This document shows, one piece after another, positions 14,345-21,744 of a stretch of DNA of 22,374 bases (the stretch's first letter is position 1; every line of letters starts with the position of its first letter). The position numbers and the translations under genes were made by a program. Under the pieces are notes generated by a model, which was not told where the DNA came from, did not search any database, and saw only the letters and a program-made list of their open reading frames with translations. Source of the stretch: DASTDY01 sp035478375 (lineage in GTDB: Bacteria; Patescibacteriota; Saccharimonadia; Saccharimonadales; EFPC-124); contig DATIJQ010000060.1 in assembly GCA_035478375.1 (NCBI GenBank), positions 1-22,374 on the forward strand, read 5' to 3'.

Positions 14345-14833
14345 ATGTTTGAGATAATCAAGGCTATTAACCAAGCCCAGCGCAAGGCAAAAGTCGTCGA
14401 CGTTCGCAGCGGCGACAATGTTCGCGTGCACCAAAAAATTAAAGAAGGCAACAAAGAGCGTGTGCAGGTGTTCGAAGGCGTCGTCATTCGCACCGACCGC
14501 AAAGACAGCCACACCAGCAGCATTACCGTTCGCCGTATTGCCAGTGGTGTTGGTGTCGAAAAGACCTATTTACTGCACAGCCCGCTCGTTCTTAAAGTCG
14601 AAGTCACCAAACGCAGCAAAGTTCGACGCAAGTACCTGAGCTATCTACGCAAGCGCAGTGGTAAGTCAGCCCGTTTGACCGGTGTCGACTTTGACCGTAA
14701 CAAAGTCAACGCTGCCAACAAGGCCGCCCAAGAAGAAATCGAACACCTTAAAGAAGAACTCGCCGAGCACCACGACGAATACGCCAAAGAAGAAGCCGCC
14801 GAGCTTAAAGCAGCGGCTGGCGACAAAAAGTAG
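14345..14833 (+). CDS. rplS: 50S ribosomal protein L19 (bL19) with C-terminal extension
   Basis: Product of 162 residues from ATG 14345; longer upstream starts would cross the promoter and add unrelated residues. bL19 sits at the 30S-50S interface of the ribosome. The core (about 1-113) is standard: VRVHQKIKEGNKERVQVFEG, the turn SITVRRIASGVGVEKTYLLH, HSPLVLKVEV and RRKYLSYLRKRSGKSARL. Most bL19 proteins end at about 115-120; here an extra 45-50 residues follow, strongly charged and helical (EEIEHLKEELAEHHDEYA, then AKEEAAELKAAAGDKK). Codon use is like its neighbours, so the extension is native, not a fusion artefact. It is monocistronic and ends in a strong hairpin terminator. Confidence 0.96.
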   Translation: MFEIIKAINQAQRKAKVVDVRSGDNVRVHQKIKEGNKERVQVFEGVVIRTDRKDSHTSSITVRRIASGVGVEKTYLLHSPLVLKVEVTKRSKVRRKYLSYLRKRSGKSARLTGVDFDRNKVNAANKAAQEEIEHLKEELAEHHDEYAKEEAAELKAAAGDKK

Positions 14834-14845
14834 TATCAAAACCAT

Positions 14846-14885
14846 AATAAATAGATCCCAGATAGCATGGGATCTATTTATTTTT
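14846..14885. terminator. Bidirectional intrinsic terminator between rplS and the NUDIX gene
   Basis: A perfect 15-bp inverted repeat, AATAAATAGATCCCA (14846-14860) and TGGGATCTATTTATT (14868-14882), encloses the 7-nt loop GATAGCA. The + strand copy runs into TTT after the stem and has an AT-rich base. The - strand copy is followed by ATGGTTTTG. It lies 12 nt after the rplS stop, and the NUDIX stop codon (14876-14874) is inside the stem, so it can serve both converging genes. Confidence 0.85.
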
Positions 14886-15404
14886 GTCGCGATTTTGGTA
14901 AAGAGCCCAAGCGGCAAGCATGGTACTGTTCGTAATATCGCCGCTGGCAATAAGCGTATTGAATTCAGTTATTGGTAGCCATATAGATTCAATAAATTCT
15001 TCGGCATCTGGGGTACTTTTATCGGGTGTCGCTTTTTGCACTATGAATACGTGCATTGTGGCGTTACTGCGACGATTATTAGTATAGAACTCACCTAGCT
15101 TTGTTATGCTATTGGCGTTAAGATTTGATTCCTCTAGTAGTTCACGTGTTGCGGCTTGCGAGGGTGATTCGCCAGCTTCAATATGACCTCCGGGAAATTG
15201 GTAGAGGTCTTTGGCCGCCGGGTAAGAATATTCGCGTTGTACTAATAATGAATTGTCTTTAATGCAAATAACCATTGCAGCATCGCCTGAGTTTACGAAA
15301 CGGAGATATTTTATTTGCCGGCCATTAGGCAATTCAACATCGTCTTCAACGACTGTAAGCCGCGAATGGCGTAAAAGTACTTTTGTGTATAGTTTTTTCC
15401 ACAT
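14874..15404 (-). CDS. NUDIX hydrolase (ADP-sugar pyrophosphatase-like)
   Basis: Product of 176 residues from ATG 15404, four nt after the stop of the preceding nucleotidyltransferase; a longer in-frame start at 15434 would overlap it. The Nudix box GHIEAGESPSQAATRELLEE starts at residue 73 and has the Gx5Ex7REUxEE spacing; the later conserved Gly is Asn here. Upstream elements VELPNGRQIKYLRFV and VQREYSYPAAKDLYQFPGG resemble ADP-ribose/ADP-sugar pyrophosphatases. Such enzymes cleave nucleoside diphosphate sugars, fitting the sugar-related genes upstream. A TATTCT lies 7 nt before the ATG, so it might have its own leaderless transcript. The stop is embedded in the shared terminator. Exact substrate unknown. 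Confidence 0.92.
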   Translation of the reverse strand: MWKKLYTKVLLRHSRLTVVEDDVELPNGRQIKYLRFVNSGDAAMVICIKDNSLLVQREYSYPAAKDLYQFPGGHIEAGESPSQAATRELLEESNLNANSITKLGEFYTNNRRSNATMHVFIVQKATPDKSTPDAEEFIESIWLPITEFNTLIASGDITNSTMLAAWALYQNRDKNK

Positions 15405-15408
15405 ACGC

Positions 15409-16285
15409 TCAAGAATAGCTGCCGATAAAATCACTTGCGATGATTTTTTTATTCAATTGTGCTCTCGTAGGTTCGGCGTCAGGATAAATAATGCATTCTT
15501 TGAGCATTGCGGTGTCAAAGTTTTCATTCAGTGTGATATTTCCATCTCTATCTTTATTATTGGAATTCATATAAATTATGTGCCTGCATAACCTTTGGAT
15601 AGTACCAACATCTTGCCAATATTCTAAATCTTCTAAAGGCGAGAAAGCTCGACTTGCTGATGAGCTATCGAACACCACATCGCTAGTTAGGTCACAATAA
15701 GTGGTGCCTACCTTGTTAATAGCTTCTAGCCTTCTCTTTAACCAACTAGTTTTAAATATGTATGTTCCTAGGGAAGCAATGATACTCTCGGCTTTTCTAT
15801 TATAAATTAAATGACCACTGTCGGTAAGGCTATAATTGTACGTTTCGTGATAGGCAAGGGTGTTAGTCGCTAGTGTAGTAACATCACAGTTAGTATCTTC
15901 GCTTGTGGTGATGGCTCGCTCAATTGCAACAAGTGGCACATGGTGGTCGCCCGGGATCATTGCCACGAAGTCGGAGTAGTTATCAAAAAGCAGCTCTCTG
16001 TGTTGTATCATAGAACCCCCTATATGAACAATGCCTTTATCTTGCACTGTAGTAATCCTCTCTTCATGATGGAGATATTCATCAATCTGTGTTGCCCTAT
16101 ACGATCCAGCTACAATTGTTAATGCGCCCAGCTTACGCGCGACGCGCAACGGATTATCGATTATTCTTTTCATAGCCCGTTTCGATAGACTTAACGGGTA
16201 GTAGTGGCTTAGGAAGCTTCTCGGTCAAAGGCCTTAAACGCTGACCTTCCCCACCGACGGGTATAAAGAAAGTGACTTCGCTCAT
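15409..16285 (-). pseudogene. Sugar-phosphate nucleotidyltransferase (GlgC/RfbA superfamily) split by a frameshift
   Basis: Two adjoining frames make up one nucleotidyltransferase. The first runs from ATG 16285 (its ATGA overlaps the glycosyltransferase stop) to TAA at 16154; its first 31 residues contain the complete nucleotide-binding motif, VGGEGQRLRPLTEKLPKPLL. The second, open from before 16173 to 15409, continues with LSLSKRAMKRIIDNPLRVAR, AMIPGDHHVPL, LGTYIF and EYWQDVGTI, the last being the WxDxGT element of GlgC-type enzymes. Joining them needs a +1 shift at about 16195-16175, just after KPLLPV. Either half alone lacks essential parts. It could be a true inactivation, a sequencing or assembly error, or programmed frameshifting. 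The intact enzyme would make an NDP-sugar. Confidence 0.8.
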
Positions 16286-17403
16286 TTACTTACGGCCTTT
16301 TTGTATGTTTGTTCATAAAGATTAACCATAGAATTGGCATCATGATCACGCTTTACTATCAAACGACTGTTAGAGCGTAATTTTTCTTTTAGATTTTTAT
16401 TATTTTGTATTTCTAAAATAGCCTGGGCAATTTGTTTAGGATTGCCGTAATCGACAAAAAGACCGTTATTGCCATCTACAATAAATTCTTGTAGTCCTTG
16501 TACTCGAGTAGCCACTACAGGTGTGCCACAAGCCATAGCTTCAAGCGCAGCAAGCCCAAATCCTTCAAACTCTGAAGGCATCACAAATATGTCTGCCGAA
16601 TTATAAAGTCTTACTAGGCTGAAGATATCTTTGCGTTTTTTGTAGAGTATGGCACGACCACGGTAGTTGTTCGCTAGGTTAGTTAAGTATTCGTGAGTCT
16701 TTGGTTCGAATACTGTAGAGTAACCTGTTAAATGGATGCGATATTCTAGTGGCAAATATTTTAAAGTGCTTATCAGGACGTCGATACCCTTTCGTTTTAC
16801 AAAACGGGATGTACAGAGAACGTCAACAAATTTTGTTTGCTTAGTGCTTGTATTTTCGCTGAATAATCCTAAATCGATTCCAAAAGGGATAAACTCGATT
16901 GATTTTCTAGGTATACCTACTTCGTTAAGACCTTCAAGGAATACCTGACTATTTGCTATGAATTTTGTAATGTTGAGCGCTCGAAGAAGCCTTTGTATGT
17001 TGTGCCTTTCAAAGCCATAAGTTGTTGTGCTGCCAAAGATCCTCTGATTTTTTACGGGGGTATTATATGTCGAAAATATACAGGGAATTTTTTGCAAGCC
17101 TAACTGTATAAGTTCGAAATAGAAAAGAATCTCATAATTCACAAGATGGATTATGTCGGCGCGTATAGATTGTAGTGTCTGGCATAATTCGTATGAGGCG
17201 GAAAGTGATATTTTATCGTCGTAAAGGTTATTGATTTCTATAATACTAAACGGGTAGAGGGCCATTTTTCTTCTGTTATTTGTAGAGGTAATAATCGTTA
17301 CATCGTGCCCTAATCCGACCATTCCACGAGCAACGAGTTCAATGTGCGATTCTCCACCCCCTATTGTAGGTGAGAATTTGGTAATTATGTAAATGATTCT
17401 CAT
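16282..17403 (-). CDS. GT4-family glycosyltransferase
   Basis: Product of 373 residues, normal for a GT-B fold, retaining GT4 enzyme. It transfers a sugar from an activated donor, probably to a surface glycan or lipid. The N-terminal domain opens with IIYIITKFSPTIGGGESHIE, including the Gly-rich loop, followed by GHDVTIITS. The donor domain has SRFVKRKGIDVLI (199-211) and the EX7E signature EFEGFGLAALEAMACGTPVV (278-297). No membrane helix or signal peptide is seen. GGGGG precedes ATG 17403 by a few nt; a possible promoter (TTGAAA, 15 nt, TATAAC) lies upstream but has short spacing. It heads the operon with the nucleotidyltransferase and NUDIX genes. The DNA is visibly AT-richer than its neighbours (row 16381-16440 is about 23% GC). 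Confidence 0.93.
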   Translation of the reverse strand: MRIIYIITKFSPTIGGGESHIELVARGMVGLGHDVTIITSTNNRRKMALYPFSIIEINNLYDDKISLSASYELCQTLQSIRADIIHLVNYEILFYFELIQLGLQKIPCIFSTYNTPVKNQRIFGSTTTYGFERHNIQRLLRALNITKFIANSQVFLEGLNEVGIPRKSIEFIPFGIDLGLFSENTSTKQTKFVDVLCTSRFVKRKGIDVLISTLKYLPLEYRIHLTGYSTVFEPKTHEYLTNLANNYRGRAILYKKRKDIFSLVRLYNSADIFVMPSEFEGFGLAALEAMACGTPVVATRVQGLQEFIVDGNNGLFVDYGNPKQIAQAILEIQNNKNLKEKLRSNSRLIVKRDHDANSMVNLYEQTYKKAVSK

Positions 17404-17481
17404 TTGCCCCCTTAATCTACTGACGAGGTATATAGTTATACAAGTTCGTTAGAGATTTCAACCCCAAAGTTTTCCACAAGC

Positions 17482-17490
17482 TGCTATACT
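17482..17490 (+). promoter_or_regulatory. Extended -10 for rnhB, predicting a leaderless transcript
   Basis: TGCTATACT followed by exactly 6 nt (TGAGGT) and ATG 17497. It is the same extended -10 as at dnaE but placed so that transcription would begin at the start codon. The GAGG within those 6 nt is too close to act as a normal Shine-Dalgarno site. Confidence 0.6.
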
Positions 17491-17496
17491 TGAGGT

Positions 17497-18066
17497 ATGA
17501 CTATAGGTGTTGACGAAGTTGGCCGTGGCAGCTGGGCTGGGCCGGTGTGTGTGGCGGCGGTCGCGTGGCCAGACGGCGTGCGGCTGAAGGGTTTAAACGA
17601 CAGCAAGCAGGTGCCGGCGGCGCAGCGGGTGTTGTTGGCGGCTAAAATTCGTCGCATTGCAGATGCTATTGGCATTGGTTGGGTGCCGGCCAAAACTGTG
17701 GATAAAATTGGGCTTGCAAAGTCACTCCAACATGCCGCACAATGCGCGGTGGCAGAGCTTGGATCTTTGCAAGCGCGCGTAGTGGTCGATGGGCGCGACC
17801 GCTTGTTGGGCGATATCCCTGCCGAGTATATTATTAAGGCCGACACAAAAGTACCGGCTGTTATGGCAGCCTCTATTGTTGCCAAGGTGGCGCGCGACGC
17901 CTATATGGCGAGTATTGGCACGCAATTTTCTGACTATCAGTTTGCAAAACACGTTGGTTATGGCACAAAGCTGCACCGTCAACTTATTGCAGAATTTGGA
18001 CCGTGCGAACTGCATCGTTTAAGCTGGTCGCCTCTTAAAATATACGCCGAACAATCTAACGAGTGA
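17497..18066 (+). CDS. rnhB: Ribonuclease HII
   Basis: Product of 189 residues, typical of RNase HII. It cuts RNA in RNA-DNA hybrids and removes single ribonucleotides from DNA. The catalytic set is visible: GVDEVGRG (Asp6, Glu7), VVVDGRD (Asp98) and KADTKVPAVMAASIVAKVAR (Asp116), with LNDSK (34-37) and the C-terminal KHVGYGTKLH. ATG 17497 follows an extended -10 by 6 nt, so the mRNA is probably leaderless. It overlaps the start region of yraN (GTG 18063 lies across its TGA stop), and the pair is the common rnhB-yraN arrangement. Identification is firm. Confidence 0.96.
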   Translation: MTIGVDEVGRGSWAGPVCVAAVAWPDGVRLKGLNDSKQVPAAQRVLLAAKIRRIADAIGIGWVPAKTVDKIGLAKSLQHAAQCAVAELGSLQARVVVDGRDRLLGDIPAEYIIKADTKVPAVMAASIVAKVARDAYMASIGTQFSDYQFAKHVGYGTKLHRQLIAEFGPCELHRLSWSPLKIYAEQSNE

Positions 18067-18071
18067 TTTAC

Positions 18072-18422
18072 ATGAGCACTGCTATTGGCCGGCTGGCCGA
18101 AGACGCTGCTGCAACTTTTTTGCGTGGCAAAGGTTTTGATATACTTGCCCAAAACTGGCGCACACGCTGGTGCGAAATTGATGTTGTGGCAAATAAAAAC
18201 AGCCGCGTGTACTTTGTCGAAGTAAAATATCGCGGCAACAGCCAATGGGGAAGTGGCTTAGAATACATAACGCCGCGCAAGCTTATGCAAATGCATTTTG
18301 CAGCAGAATTTTGGATTGCATCACACGGCCAGCGAGGCGCACGAGCATATGCGCTAAGCGCTATCGAACTCACCGATAATCCACCACAGGTAACTCAGTG
18401 GCTTGAAGACGTAGGTGAGTAA
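18072..18422 (+). CDS. YraN/UPF0102 family endonuclease-like protein
   Basis: Product of 116 residues from ATG 18072; GTG at 18063, overlapping the rnhB stop, would add three residues and is equally possible. The family pattern is complete: IGRLAEDAAATFLRGKGFDI at the N-terminus, LAQNWRTRWCEIDVVA with the EID element, then VYFVEVKYR with the ExK element. These are the core residues of an Archaeal-Holliday-junction-resolvase-like nuclease fold. UPF0102 proteins are conserved beside rnhB in many bacteria, but their role is unsettled; a link to DNA repair or natural transformation is inferred. It is the last gene of this + strand pair; a hairpin-rich spacer follows. Confidence 0.92.
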   Translation: MSTAIGRLAEDAAATFLRGKGFDILAQNWRTRWCEIDVVANKNSRVYFVEVKYRGNSQWGSGLEYITPRKLMQMHFAAEFWIASHGQRGARAYALSAIELTDNPPQVTQWLEDVGE

Positions 18423-18661
18423 GGTTTTTGAGATCCAAAAGGGCTAGCTGTTAGCCACAACGCGGCAGCCGTGTTGTGCAAAATCAACGTACTATAGCCA
18501 TGGTGAATGGCTTTGGTTGTATTTAGTGCGCATCCACAACAATCAAATGTATTAATTGGTGTGGGTGCGGACAGAGAGGTGACTGTCCGCGGGGACTGCC
18601 GCCGCGCGTGGCTGCTTGTGTAGCTGCCATGTGCGACCGGTCGAGCGTGTGCTCTTGGTGA
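18423..18661. other. Hairpin-rich spacer between yraN and the high-GC gene
   Basis: I see no gene in these 239 nt. They hold six closely spaced inverted repeats: 18442-18456 (GGCTA/TAGCC), 18456-18478 (CACAACGCGG/CCGTGTTGTG, one G-U pair, 3-nt loop), 18497-18511 (GCCAT/ATGGC), 18534-18564 (10 bp with one mismatch), 18567-18590 (GCGGACAG/CTGTCCGC, perfect 8 bp) and 18610-18628 (7 bp, one mismatch), plus the palindrome CGACCGGTCG at 18634-18643. None is followed by a T-run. It could be a structured RNA, the 3' end of the high-GC gene's transcript, or remnants of an insertion. The right half is GC-rich like that gene. Confidence 0.6.
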
Positions 18662-19108
18662 TCAGCCCTCGCGGGTGTCGCTGGGCTGGTCGACCGCCGG
18701 CAAGGCGAAGGCCGCCTTGAACGGCACGAAGGTCTGGCTGGGGCCGAACAACATGCCGACGATCTGGGCGCCGGGGTTGTTCGAGGGGTCGCAGTCGTAC
18801 AGCGTGACCGCCGGCATCTGCATCTCCTGGTGGGACAGCAGGCTCCGGAGCGCGGCCGAGTAGTCGGTCATCGACAGCTCACCCTCGTGGGTGGTCGAGT
18901 TGTCGTCGCCAAACCCGAACGCCAGAACGACGCTGAAGCGCACGCTGTTGGTGGCCTTCACCCAGTCGCCGATCGTGACGGTGCCGTACTGGAGCCTGAG
19001 GCCGAACTGCTGGTAGTACGTGACCACCGCGTCGTCCAGCTTGAACTCCTGGGGGATGTACGTCTTGTCGGTGGCCGGCGTGCTGGGGTTGCCCGTGTTG
19101 ACGCTCAC
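18662..19108 (-). CDS. Unrecognised protein with actinobacterial-type codon use
   Basis: Product of 148 residues that I do not recognise. It starts at GTG 19108 with GAGGAG 5 nt upstream. Of 148 codons only three end in A or T (GGT, TTT, GTT), so third positions are about 98% G/C; neighbouring genes use many A/T-ending codons. This is the pattern of high-GC Actinobacteria. The protein has no signal peptide or membrane helix; it reads as mixed, possibly beta-rich, with GDWVKATNSVRFSVVLAFGF, HEGELSMTDYSAALRSLLSH and a single Cys in LYDCDPSNN. The Ser/Thr/Pro-rich N-terminus may be disordered. It sits alone between yraN and the aminopeptidase, behind a strong promoter. Recent acquisition from an actinobacterial host or its phage is inferred. 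Confidence 0.85.
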   Translation of the reverse strand: MSVNTGNPSTPATDKTYIPQEFKLDDAVVTYYQQFGLRLQYGTVTIGDWVKATNSVRFSVVLAFGFGDDNSTTHEGELSMTDYSAALRSLLSHQEMQMPAVTLYDCDPSNNPGAQIVGMLFGPSQTFVPFKAAFALPAVDQPSDTREG

Positions 19109-19154
19109 GGCGTCTCCTCTCTGTCGAGCCGCCTTTTTGAGGGGCGACGTGGCC

Positions 19155-19169
19155 CGCCTACGTTAGGCG
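19155..19169. repeat. Inverted repeat in the 5' leader of the high-GC gene
   Basis: CGCCTA-CGT-TAGGCG, a perfect 6-bp stem with a 3-nt loop, lies between the promoter (19182-19210) and the GTG start. It marks the place where AT-rich native sequence passes into GC-rich sequence. It could stabilise the transcript's 5' end or be an insertion-site remnant. Confidence 0.5.
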
Positions 19170-19181
19170 AGAGTAATACCT

Positions 19182-19210
19182 ATAATATAAGGTTGAATTG
19201 TTTTTGTCAA
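19182..19210 (-). promoter_or_regulatory. Near-consensus sigma-70-type promoter for the high-GC gene
   Basis: On the - strand a perfect TTGACA (19210-19205), a 17-nt spacer, and TATTAT (19187-19182). This is the best -35/-10 pair in the window. Transcription would start near 19175, giving a leader of about 66 nt before GTG 19108. The promoter DNA is AT-rich, unlike the gene it drives, and abuts the aminopeptidase stop. Confidence 0.8.
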
Positions 19211-19212
19211 CC

Positions 19213-21738
19213 CTATATTTTTCGCAAAAAGTCAGTAATCGCGGCCAAATCGCGCTCGCGCCACAATGCACGCACCTCAATTTCTTCGATACCTTGGCGG
19301 ATGACCATAGCGATGTCTGATTCGCCCAACTTTGGCTCAAAGAATGCTTTGTATTTAGCAAGGTCCTCGTTTGTACTAAATGCACCGGCCGAATATTTAG
19401 GGAAATCCCCGTAGTCGTGACTGTTTTTAAACTGAGTTTCGATCCAACCCCAGTTGTCTTGCATCCACTGCCACGTGGTGGCGCGGGAATGGCGGTTGCG
19501 CATAAAGTAAGCAAACCAAAAGCCTAGGTCTTGCGGTTTAATAGTTTTGGTCGTAAATAAATCGGTCGCCTTGTGGGCTATTTTAGCGTCGCGCAAAGCA
19601 GATAAACCTGCGGCAAGTGTGGTGCGCTCATCGGCCGAATCAGTAGTTTTGTACCAGTCAAGAACCTTAGAGAAGGCGCTTTCGCCGCGGTCACGCACGG
19701 CAACGCTGTAGGCAATACCGCGGAGTTCGGGCTGGGTAATGTCCTCGGGCTGTTTGGCAGCGTCAAAGATTTGCAAAGCGCGGTCAACAACGGCGGGGAC
19801 TTCGGCGTAGGCGAGCAGGGCAATAATACTTGGGCGCAGCAATTCATCAAAGTATGACTCACCTTTTGTACGTTCCCAACCAAGCCGTTCAAATTGTGGT
19901 TGGGCTAATTTTGCTACGTATTTTTGCATGAGCGGTTTGATAGCCGGATCGTCATTTATAAGGGTGCGGACCGCACCGGTTACGGCGTTCATAGCTTGCC
20001 AAACGGGGTAGGATGATTCGTCTTTGTAGTGGGCGAGCAGACGCAATACGTCGGCGCTCGATTGCAGGCCGGCTCGGCTTAACAAATTATTGTCTACTAA
20101 TAAACCTTGGCGGTCGACCGTACTCAACTTGCCGGCATCAATTAATGCCGCAATGGCTTCTAGCATGCCAGCATCGTATAACGTGTGGTAAAACCCGGTG
20201 TGGTTTTTATTGAGCACCACAGGCTTGTCGGTAACAGCGTAGGTGTTGGCGGCAGTATCGAACAACTCGGCATTAAGCTGGTTGCTTAAAAGTGGGAGCG
20301 GCCATGTCACGCCGGTGTCCTCGGCCTGCTTTGGGTTCGCGTAAAAGCGGCGTTGGGTCAACGCCAAACTATTGCCATCTAAATTAGCGGTAACAACCGG
20401 GTGGCCAGGTTGGGTGAGCCACTGGTGCATAAATGTTTTGACGTCTTTGCCCGAAACATCGCTCAGTGCAACCCACAAATCGTCGGCGCTGGCATTGCCG
20501 TATTTGTGGTGCTTCATGTACGCGCGCAGGCCGTCGCGGAATACCGTTTCGCCCAGATAGTTTTGCAACATACGCAATAAACAGGCACCTTTGGCGTACA
20601 CAATTGCTGGGTCAAACAAACTGTTGAGTTCTTCGGGGTGGTGAACCGGTTCGCGCACCGCCTGCACGTTGGCTAAGCTGTCGCGGATAAATGCGTACTG
20701 TTGTTCTTGCGCGCCGAACTGTTCCCATAGTTGCCATTTTGGTTCGAGCTTGTCGGCGCTGTAGTTTTCCATCCACTTAGCAAAGCTCTCGTTAAGCCAC
20801 AGGTCATTCCACCACTGCATGGTTACTAAATTGCCGAACCATTGGTGGGCGAGTTCGTGGGTTACAACGGTGGCGACGTATTCGCGCATTTCGGGCGGCG
20901 AGTTGGCGTCGTCGATGAGCATGCAGCTTTCGCGGAAAGTTACAAGGCCCCAGTTTTCCATGGCGCCTGAGCTGAAGTCTGGCAGTGCAACCAAGTCGAG
21001 CTTTGGCAGCGGATAGGGCAGCGCAAAATAGTCGTCGTAAAATTCCAACGTTTTAGCAGCCCATTCTAGCGAAAATGGCGTTTGATCTTTTTTGCCTGGC
21101 ACAGCGTATGACCGAATGAGCACGCCGTTTTTGTTAGTGACTTCGGTGTATTCTAATTCGCCGGCGACAAAGGCCAGCAGGTAAGGGCTCATGTTTGGCG
21201 TGGTTTCAAAATGGGTAACCAGCGCGCCGTCTTTGGGGTGACTTTTGGCAACAGGCGTGTTGCCAAGCACGGTAATGTCGGGTTCGGTGACAAGCGTAAC
21301 GTTAAACGTGGCTTTGCCGGCCGGTTCGTCAATGCAGGGGAAAACTTCACGGGCGTAGTGGCTCTCAAGCTGCGTGGCCAAAAGTTCTTTATCTTTGCCG
21401 TCGTGCTTAAAATAACAGGGGTACAAACCATGCATTGGGTCGGTGATTGTGCCGGTGAAGTCTAGTAAGATTGTTTGTTTACCGCTTAACATTTCGCCAG
21501 TTGCGATAGCGAGCTCGTCATCCTCGCCCTGCTTTACGGTAGCTTTTTGGCCGTTAACTGTAGCGGCGATAATGACTAAATCTTTGCTATGCAGCACAAT
21601 TTCGCTGGCGTCTTTTAAAAGCTCGCCGTGGAGTTCAGCTGTGCCGCTAAACGTGCGAGCGACTCGTTTGGTAAGGTCAAGTTTAAGTTTGTAGCTTGCT
21701 GGTTTAAAGAGTTGGGTAAGTTGGCGTACGGTGTTCAT
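19213..21738 (-). CDS. M1-family aminopeptidase
   Basis: Product of 841 residues, a normal size for an M1 aminopeptidase with the ERAP1-like C-terminal domain. It removes N-terminal amino acids from peptides using one zinc ion. The exopeptidase motif GAMENWG is at 258-264; the zinc site HELAH at 294-298 is followed 18 residues later by Glu317 in WLNESFAKWME, and QWWNDLW lies between. The catalytic Tyr region (YAKGACLLRML) follows. No signal peptide is seen, so it is probably cytoplasmic. ATG 21738 follows a TACACT box by 6 nt, predicting a leaderless mRNA. It is divergent from another metallopeptidase gene with only 27 bp between their first AUGs. An epibiont living on host peptides would fit such a gene, as inference. 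Confidence 0.95.
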   Translation of the reverse strand: MNTVRQLTQLFKPASYKLKLDLTKRVARTFSGTAELHGELLKDASEIVLHSKDLVIIAATVNGQKATVKQGEDDELAIATGEMLSGKQTILLDFTGTITDPMHGLYPCYFKHDGKDKELLATQLESHYAREVFPCIDEPAGKATFNVTLVTEPDITVLGNTPVAKSHPKDGALVTHFETTPNMSPYLLAFVAGELEYTEVTNKNGVLIRSYAVPGKKDQTPFSLEWAAKTLEFYDDYFALPYPLPKLDLVALPDFSSGAMENWGLVTFRESCMLIDDANSPPEMREYVATVVTHELAHQWFGNLVTMQWWNDLWLNESFAKWMENYSADKLEPKWQLWEQFGAQEQQYAFIRDSLANVQAVREPVHHPEELNSLFDPAIVYAKGACLLRMLQNYLGETVFRDGLRAYMKHHKYGNASADDLWVALSDVSGKDVKTFMHQWLTQPGHPVVTANLDGNSLALTQRRFYANPKQAEDTGVTWPLPLLSNQLNAELFDTAANTYAVTDKPVVLNKNHTGFYHTLYDAGMLEAIAALIDAGKLSTVDRQGLLVDNNLLSRAGLQSSADVLRLLAHYKDESSYPVWQAMNAVTGAVRTLINDDPAIKPLMQKYVAKLAQPQFERLGWERTKGESYFDELLRPSIIALLAYAEVPAVVDRALQIFDAAKQPEDITQPELRGIAYSVAVRDRGESAFSKVLDWYKTTDSADERTTLAAGLSALRDAKIAHKATDLFTTKTIKPQDLGFWFAYFMRNRHSRATTWQWMQDNWGWIETQFKNSHDYGDFPKYSAGAFSTNEDLAKYKAFFEPKLGESDIAMVIRQGIEEIEVRALWRERDLAAITDFLRKI

Positions 21739-21744
21739 ATTTTA

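Noticed and set aside
17470..17478. TTTTCCACA before rnhB, matching a relaxed DnaA box
   Set aside because: It is a single copy, and the same string appears by chance inside the NUDIX gene; no cluster or AT-rich unwinding element supports an origin.
18560..19170. The high-GC block considered as an insertion sequence or integron cassette
   Set aside because: No transposase, no matching terminal inverted repeats and no target-site duplication could be found by eye at its edges.
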